34,721 nt of DNA, from assembly GCF_022229015.1 (NCBI RefSeq), contig NZ_JAKKFF010000339.1, positions 1 through 34,721 of the forward strand, read 5' to 3'. Every line of letters begins with the position of its first letter. The stretch's first letter is position 1. This document shows, one piece after another, positions 30,958 through 34,721 of this stretch. The translations under genes and the position numbers were made by a program. The notes beneath the pieces are model-generated. The model made no database searches. It saw only the letters and a program-made list of their open reading frames with translations, and had not been told where the DNA came from. The DNA is from Micromonospora foliorum (GTDB lineage: Bacteria > Actinomycetota > Actinomycetes > Mycobacteriales > Micromonosporaceae).

Positions 30958-33339
30958 ATGAGGATGAGGATTTTGTTCCATCGGATCCGAGAATGGCTGC
31001 GACCCGAGAAGTTGATCGCGTCGTCACTCGTTGCGCTTCTGTCCGCCGGACTGATCGCCGGTGCGCCAACCGCAGTCAGCGCTGACGCCGCCGGCAGGGG
31101 TGGTGACTTCGTCCCGATCGACAGCGTGACCCTCCTGGACACCCGGGACGGCACCGGCGGCACCACCGGTGTTCGGGGCGCCAAGTCCGTCACCACGTTC
31201 ACCGCCGTCGGCATCGGTGGTATCCCGAGCAGCGGGGTCAGCGCGCTGATGGTCGATGTGACGGCGATCTACCCGACCGCCAACACGTTCCTGTCCATCT
31301 ACTCGGACCTGACGGACCCGAAGGCTTCGGCCATGAACGCCTCGATCGGTGAGGTCATGACCAACTCGGCGGTGGTCCAGCCCGGTACGAACGGCAAACT
31401 CGCGGTGCGCAACGCGGGCGGCGACGTCCACATCAGAGTTGATGTGGTGGGTTACTTCACCACCGCCACCGGTGGCACCGGTTCGGGCTTCGTGCCGGTG
31501 AACCACGCCCGGGTGGTCGACAGCCGGACCGGGCAGGGGATCACCGCCGGCATGATGCCCACCCGTGGGACGCGTACCGCCAACATTTCCGGTGGTGGGC
31601 TGGTGCCCAGTTCCGCGACGGCGGTCATGCTGGACGTCGTGGTGATCGGTGCGACGAGTAACGGCTGGTTGACCGTGGGGTCGAGCGCGGTCGCGGAGAC
31701 CGGTATCGACTACGCCAAGGGCGCCACCTCGATGGGGATGGTCGTCAAGTTGACCCCCGGCGGTGGCGGCTCCGTGGTGTTGGAGAATCGCGGGCCGGCC
31801 GTGCACGTCGCCATCACCGTCCAGGGCTACTGGACCGGCAGCCCGACCACCGGCGCCGGCCTGCGCCCGGTGCCGGCGACCACCCTGTACGACAGCCGTT
31901 TCCCCACTGGCGCCCAGCCGGTGCCCGCCAACGGCACCGTCGATGTCGCGGTCGCAGGCACCAACGGCCTGCCGACCCGTGGCATCGCCGCCGCTGTCCT
32001 CAATGTGCACGCGGTCGCCCCCACGGTCGACGGGTTCTTCACCGTTACGCCGCTGGGCAGCGCCGCGAACACCGCGTCGACGACCAACTTCCCCGCCGCG
32101 CACGTCGCCCGGTCCAGCCTCGTGGTGACCAAGCTGGGCACCGAGGGGAAGGTCCGGATCAAGAACGCCAGCAGTGGGACCGTGCACGTCGTGGTCGACC
32201 TGCAGGGCTGGTACGCCGACCCGATGCCGTTCCTGCCAGTGGCGTCCTTCTCTCGCTCGGCGGCATTGCAGGGAGAGCCGAGCGGAGGCAGCGCGCTCGG
32301 GACCATCGTGTACGCGCACACCGACAACATCGGTCAGGTGCGGGTCGTCCACCAGCAGAACCCCGACGACTTCAGCAGCGTCCAGCACATCCCGCTGTTC
32401 GGCGCGGAAGCCTTCACCGGGCAACCCGCGCTCAACGTGTTGGGCGCCAGCAAGCAGACGCAGATCAGTGCCCTGCACACCACGGGTACGGTCTGGGCCG
32501 GCGCCCAGACGGCGGCGAACGCCGCGACCTGGGCGACCACCGGCAACCTCGGCGCGACCATGGCGGCCCCGCCGGTCGCGGTCACCCTCGCCGACGGCAC
32601 GAGCGTGATCTTCGGCGTGGACGTCGACGGCCGCCTCTGGCACTACCGCCAGACCGGGACGACCGCGTCGTGGAAGAGCCTGGGTGACGTCGACCTCGCC
32701 GGTGGCCTCGCCACTGTCGCGCTCGGCACCGGGGTCCAGTTGGTCGCCACCACCAGCACCGGCACCATCAAGACGGCGGTCTACTCGACCGATGGCGCCC
32801 TCACCGGGTGGACCGACCTGGGCGGGAACGTGACCGGCGTGCCGGCTGCCTTCCTCATCCAGGGCCCGCGCACCGCCGTGGTGGCGCGTGCGGCCGACGG
32901 TTCGCTGCTGTTGAAGAAGCAGGAACTGGGTGGGGCCTGGCCGAGCACCTGGCAGACGGTGGGCACGTTCACCGCGGCCGGGTCGCCGGCCGCGATCATC
33001 GACCCGGCTCTTGGTCGGATCGTCGTCGTCGCCCGCGGCGCCGACAACGAGATGTACCGGGTGTACGAGACCGAACAGGGCTCGGGCACCTTTGGTGAGT
33101 GGCTGCGCCTGTACGAGAACCCTGGCGACCCGACCGCCGCCACCGCCGCCACCGATCCCACCGTCGCGCCGATCCAGAACTCCGGCGGGACCGGGTTCGT
33201 GGTGGTCTACCGCAACCGGAACAACACCACCATCGCGCTGGACCGGCGGTTTGCCGCCCCCGGAGGGATGGCGGCAGCGAAGGTGACCCCGTCGGCGGTC
33301 AGCTTCGCCGCGCACCTCATCCCGACGCCGCCGGCCTGA
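30958..33339 (+). CDS. Secreted protein with three 'DTR...GYF' repeats and a C-terminal lectin-like propeller
   Basis: A 793-residue exported protein. A basic n-region and hydrophobic stretch (about 18-45, SSLVALLSAGLIAGAPTAVSADA) form a signal peptide. Three related ~120-residue repeats follow: about 50-168, 178-292 and 302-420. Each begins LLDTR/VVDSR/LYDSR and ends VDVVGYF/ITVQGYW/VDLQGWY, a module common in secreted actinobacterial proteins of unknown role. Residues ~445-793 are a propeller-like domain homologous to residues ~325-676 of the protein at 17941-19971 (for example YAHTDNIGQVR against YSDNIGQLR; VDVDGRLWHYRQ against LDAEGGLWHRRQ; AVSFAAHLIP against GVSFTRREIP). No clear Shine-Dalgarno; ATG 30964 is an alternative start. 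It lies 48 bases after the immunity candidate, so it may be the last gene of the toxin operon. Confidence 0.83.
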   Translation: MRMRILFHRIREWLRPEKLIASSLVALLSAGLIAGAPTAVSADAAGRGGDFVPIDSVTLLDTRDGTGGTTGVRGAKSVTTFTAVGIGGIPSSGVSALMVDVTAIYPTANTFLSIYSDLTDPKASAMNASIGEVMTNSAVVQPGTNGKLAVRNAGGDVHIRVDVVGYFTTATGGTGSGFVPVNHARVVDSRTGQGITAGMMPTRGTRTANISGGGLVPSSATAVMLDVVVIGATSNGWLTVGSSAVAETGIDYAKGATSMGMVVKLTPGGGGSVVLENRGPAVHVAITVQGYWTGSPTTGAGLRPVPATTLYDSRFPTGAQPVPANGTVDVAVAGTNGLPTRGIAAAVLNVHAVAPTVDGFFTVTPLGSAANTASTTNFPAAHVARSSLVVTKLGTEGKVRIKNASSGTVHVVVDLQGWYADPMPFLPVASFSRSAALQGEPSGGSALGTIVYAHTDNIGQVRVVHQQNPDDFSSVQHIPLFGAEAFTGQPALNVLGASKQTQISALHTTGTVWAGAQTAANAATWATTGNLGATMAAPPVAVTLADGTSVIFGVDVDGRLWHYRQTGTTASWKSLGDVDLAGGLATVALGTGVQLVATTSTGTIKTAVYSTDGALTGWTDLGGNVTGVPAAFLIQGPRTAVVARAADGSLLLKKQELGGAWPSTWQTVGTFTAAGSPAAIIDPALGRIVVVARGADNEMYRVYETEQGSGTFGEWLRLYENPGDPTAATAATDPTVAPIQNSGGTGFVVVYRNRNNTTIALDRRFAAPGGMAAAKVTPSAVSFAAHLIPTPPA

Positions 33340-33357
33340 TTCTCAGCACCACCAGCC

Positions 33358-33393
33358 CCGGGGGCCTCCGTCCACGTGACGCAGGCCCCCCGG
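33358..33393 (+). terminator. Hairpin terminator after the second propeller gene
   Basis: Arms GGGGGCCT (33360-33367) and AGGCCCCC (33383-33390), with more pairing possible if one C bulges; 15-base loop. It begins about 20 bases after the stop at 33339. Confidence 0.55.
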
Positions 33394-33424
33394 TCGCTGT
33401 TCACCGGCTCGGCGCCTGCCTTTC

Positions 33425-33430
33425 TAGACT
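33425..33430 (+). promoter_or_regulatory. -10 element of a probable leaderless promoter
   Basis: TAGACT ends six bases before ATG 33437. TTCACC at 33400-33405 is a weak -35 with a long 19-base spacer. Confidence 0.5.
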
Positions 33431-33436
33431 GGGGCG

Positions 33437-34180
33437 ATGAGCGTTGGCACCGACGGCCGGGGAATGGCCGAGCTGGCGGCCCTGCTGGCCGACGGCACCC
33501 GCGCCGGAATGTGCCTGGCGCTGCTCGACGGGCGGGCGTGGACCGCCGGTGAGCTGGCCCGGCGTGCCGGGGTCGCCCCGTCGACGGCCAGCGACCACCT
33601 CACCCGGCTCGTCCGCGGAGGGCTCCTCGTCGAGGAACGGCAGGGCCGGCACCGCTACCTGCGGCTGGCCGGGCCGTCGGTGGCCCAGCTGATCGAGGAC
33701 CTGGCCGGGCACGCCCCGGCCACGCCCACACCAACCGGGTCGCTGCGTGCGACGACCGCCACCGCCTCCCTGGCGTACGCCCGGACCTGCTACGACCACC
33801 TCGCCGGGCGGCTCGGAGTGCTGATGTACGACGCGCTGCTCGGCGAGCGTCGACTCGACCGGTCCAGCGGGCTGGCGCTGACGCCCGACGGGTGGGCCTG
33901 GGCGGCCGGGTTGGGCGTACCCGTGGACGTGCTGCGCGCCGCCCGCCGCCCGGTGGTCCGCGACTGCCTGGACTGGACCGAACGCCGCCCACACCTGGCC
34001 GGAGCACTCGGCGCGGCGCTCTGCCGCCGCTTCACCGACCTGGGCTGGCTCAGCCGGGGCGCCGGCCGCGCCGTCCGTCTCACTCCCACCGGCCGCCCTG
34101 GCCTGGCCGTGGCCCTGGCCGTCCCCGAACACACCCTCGACCCGCCGGCAGCCCCGCCGCCCACCAGCGGCCGCGCCTGA
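33437..34180 (+). CDS. ArsR/SmtB-type transcriptional regulator
   Basis: A 247-residue protein. The winged-helix HTH fills about residues 10-90: MAELAALLADGTRAGMCLALLDGRAWTAGELARRAGVAPSTASDHLTRLVRGGLLVEERQGRHRYLRLAG. The C-terminal half holds the conserved CLDWTERRPHLAGALGAALCRRFTDLGWL seen in long actinobacterial ArsR members. No thiol metal-binding ELCVCDL-type motif is present, so it is probably not a classical metal sensor. The start is supported by TAGACT six bases upstream. A cytochrome P450 gene follows in the same direction after 72 bases and has its own -10-like element; it may be controlled by this protein, but the sequence alone does not show it. Confidence 0.9.
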   Translation: MSVGTDGRGMAELAALLADGTRAGMCLALLDGRAWTAGELARRAGVAPSTASDHLTRLVRGGLLVEERQGRHRYLRLAGPSVAQLIEDLAGHAPATPTPTGSLRATTATASLAYARTCYDHLAGRLGVLMYDALLGERRLDRSSGLALTPDGWAWAAGLGVPVDVLRAARRPVVRDCLDWTERRPHLAGALGAALCRRFTDLGWLSRGAGRAVRLTPTGRPGLAVALAVPEHTLDPPAAPPPTSGRA

Positions 34181-34240
34181 CCGGCGGCCCGCAGGTCACT
34201 GCGGCGGGATCGTTCGGTGCGGGGCGAAAGGTTCCGGCCC

Positions 34241-34246
34241 TACGGT
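34241..34246 (+). promoter_or_regulatory. -10 element of a probable leaderless promoter
   Basis: TACGGT ends six bases before GTG 34253, the same geometry as at 12157, 16545 and 33425. No clear -35. Confidence 0.42.
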
Positions 34247-34252
34247 CGGGCG

Positions 34253-34721
34253 GTGACTGACAACTGGCCGCACATCGCGCCCGCCCCGGGAACACCGGCG
34301 TGTGGGCCGCCCTCATTCGAACCGGAGCGCGGTTGGTGGGTGACCCGGCACGCCGACGTGCGGGCGGCACTCACCGACCCGGCGTTCCAGGTGCCGGCCG
34401 TCGAGACCGGTCCGCCCGGCACCCTCGCCTGGCTGCGCGCCACCGTCAGCCGGTTCAGTTCACCGCGGCGGCACGCCGACCGTCGGGCGGTCGCGGTGAG
34501 CGCGTTGGCCTCGCTGGACCCGGGCGACCTGCGACACGATGCGGCGCGGCTGACCATGGACGTCCTCGACCGCGCCGGCGACCGCGTCGACGTGATGCGG
34601 GAACTGGCCCGGCCGGTACCGCTGCAGGCGTTGGCCGATCGCCTCGGCTTCGCGGATCCGGCAGCCGCCGGGACGGCGGTCGCGGTCGTCGCGGCGGCGT
34701 ACCACCCGGGGGTGGACCCGG
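34253..34721 (+). CDS. Cytochrome P450 (N-terminal part, cut by right window edge)
   Basis: An open frame from GTG 34253 (VTDNWPHIAPAPGTPACG) to the edge, 156 codons seen. It shows the start of a bacterial P450: WWVTRHADVRAALTDPAFQVP (the V-x-x-Y/H-A-D-V-x-A-x-L-x-D pattern), then SSPRRHADRRAVAVSAL at the C-helix with His and Arg that contact haem propionate, then VDVMRELARPVPLQALADRLGF. The oxygen-binding I-helix, ExxR and the Cys haem ligand lie beyond the window, so substrate class cannot be judged. It is co-directional with the ArsR-type gene. Confidence 0.82.
   Translation, partial: MTDNWPHIAPAPGTPACGPPSFEPERGWWVTRHADVRAALTDPAFQVPAVETGPPGTLAWLRATVSRFSSPRRHADRRAVAVSALASLDPGDLRHDAARLTMDVLDRAGDRVDVMRELARPVPLQALADRLGFADPAAAGTAVAVVAAAYHPGVDP

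Overview
The window is very GC-rich (about 70% or more in most genes) with strong third-position GC bias, frequent GTG starts and leaderless promoters. It encodes an Lsr2 nucleoid protein, an XRE/DUF5753-DUF397 pair, DesKR-type two-component genes and an HspR-type operator in front of lon. Together these point to a filamentous actinobacterium, most likely Micromonosporaceae (Micromonospora or a relative). The genus is inferred from gene content and style, not proven.

Layout. 1-1013 (minus): a compact Asp23-type envelope operon (small membrane protein, Asp23/Gls24 protein, DUF6286-like membrane protein running off the left edge). 1177-3630 (plus): an unrecognised protein with a weak nuclease-fold resemblance, and a secreted Gly/Asn-linker protein. 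3756-4103 (minus): lsr2, separated from the previous gene by two strong hairpins. 4249-9112: a divergent response regulator / soluble histidine kinase pair, then a manganese catalase and lon with a heat-shock operator. This reads as a stress-response block. 9271-12036 (minus): a DEAD-box RNA helicase and a multi-pass membrane protein. 12169-13925 (plus): a DesK/DesR-like two-component system, divergent from the membrane protein across a perfect palindrome. 14193-15142: an XRE-DUF5753/DUF397 pair with a self-operator-like inverted repeat. 15296-17797: LtrA-family membrane protein, 2'-5' RNA ligase-like protein and a glycine-tailed protein.

17941-33339 is the accessory core. A 3287-residue secreted YD/RHS-repeat protein carries DUF6531-like, LamG-like and RHS-core regions, a helical/glycine-zipper pre-toxin region, a Hint autoprocessing domain ending His-Asn-Cys, and a 121-residue C-terminal tip. 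A small gene overlapping its stop codon is the natural immunity candidate. Tip and immunity gene are visibly lower in GC than the RHS body (about 60% against 73% in sampled stretches). On each side lies a secreted protein, and both end in the same ~350-residue beta-propeller/lectin-like domain. One has a tachylectin-like N-terminus, the other three 'DTR...GYF' wall/surface-type repeats. I read this as a polymorphic toxin locus with a pair of related surface or glycan-binding accessory proteins. The linkage is visible in the sequence; the joint function is inference.

33437-34721 (plus): an ArsR-type regulator and the N-terminal part of a cytochrome P450 cut by the right edge. No tRNA, rRNA, CRISPR array, insertion sequence or integrase was seen.
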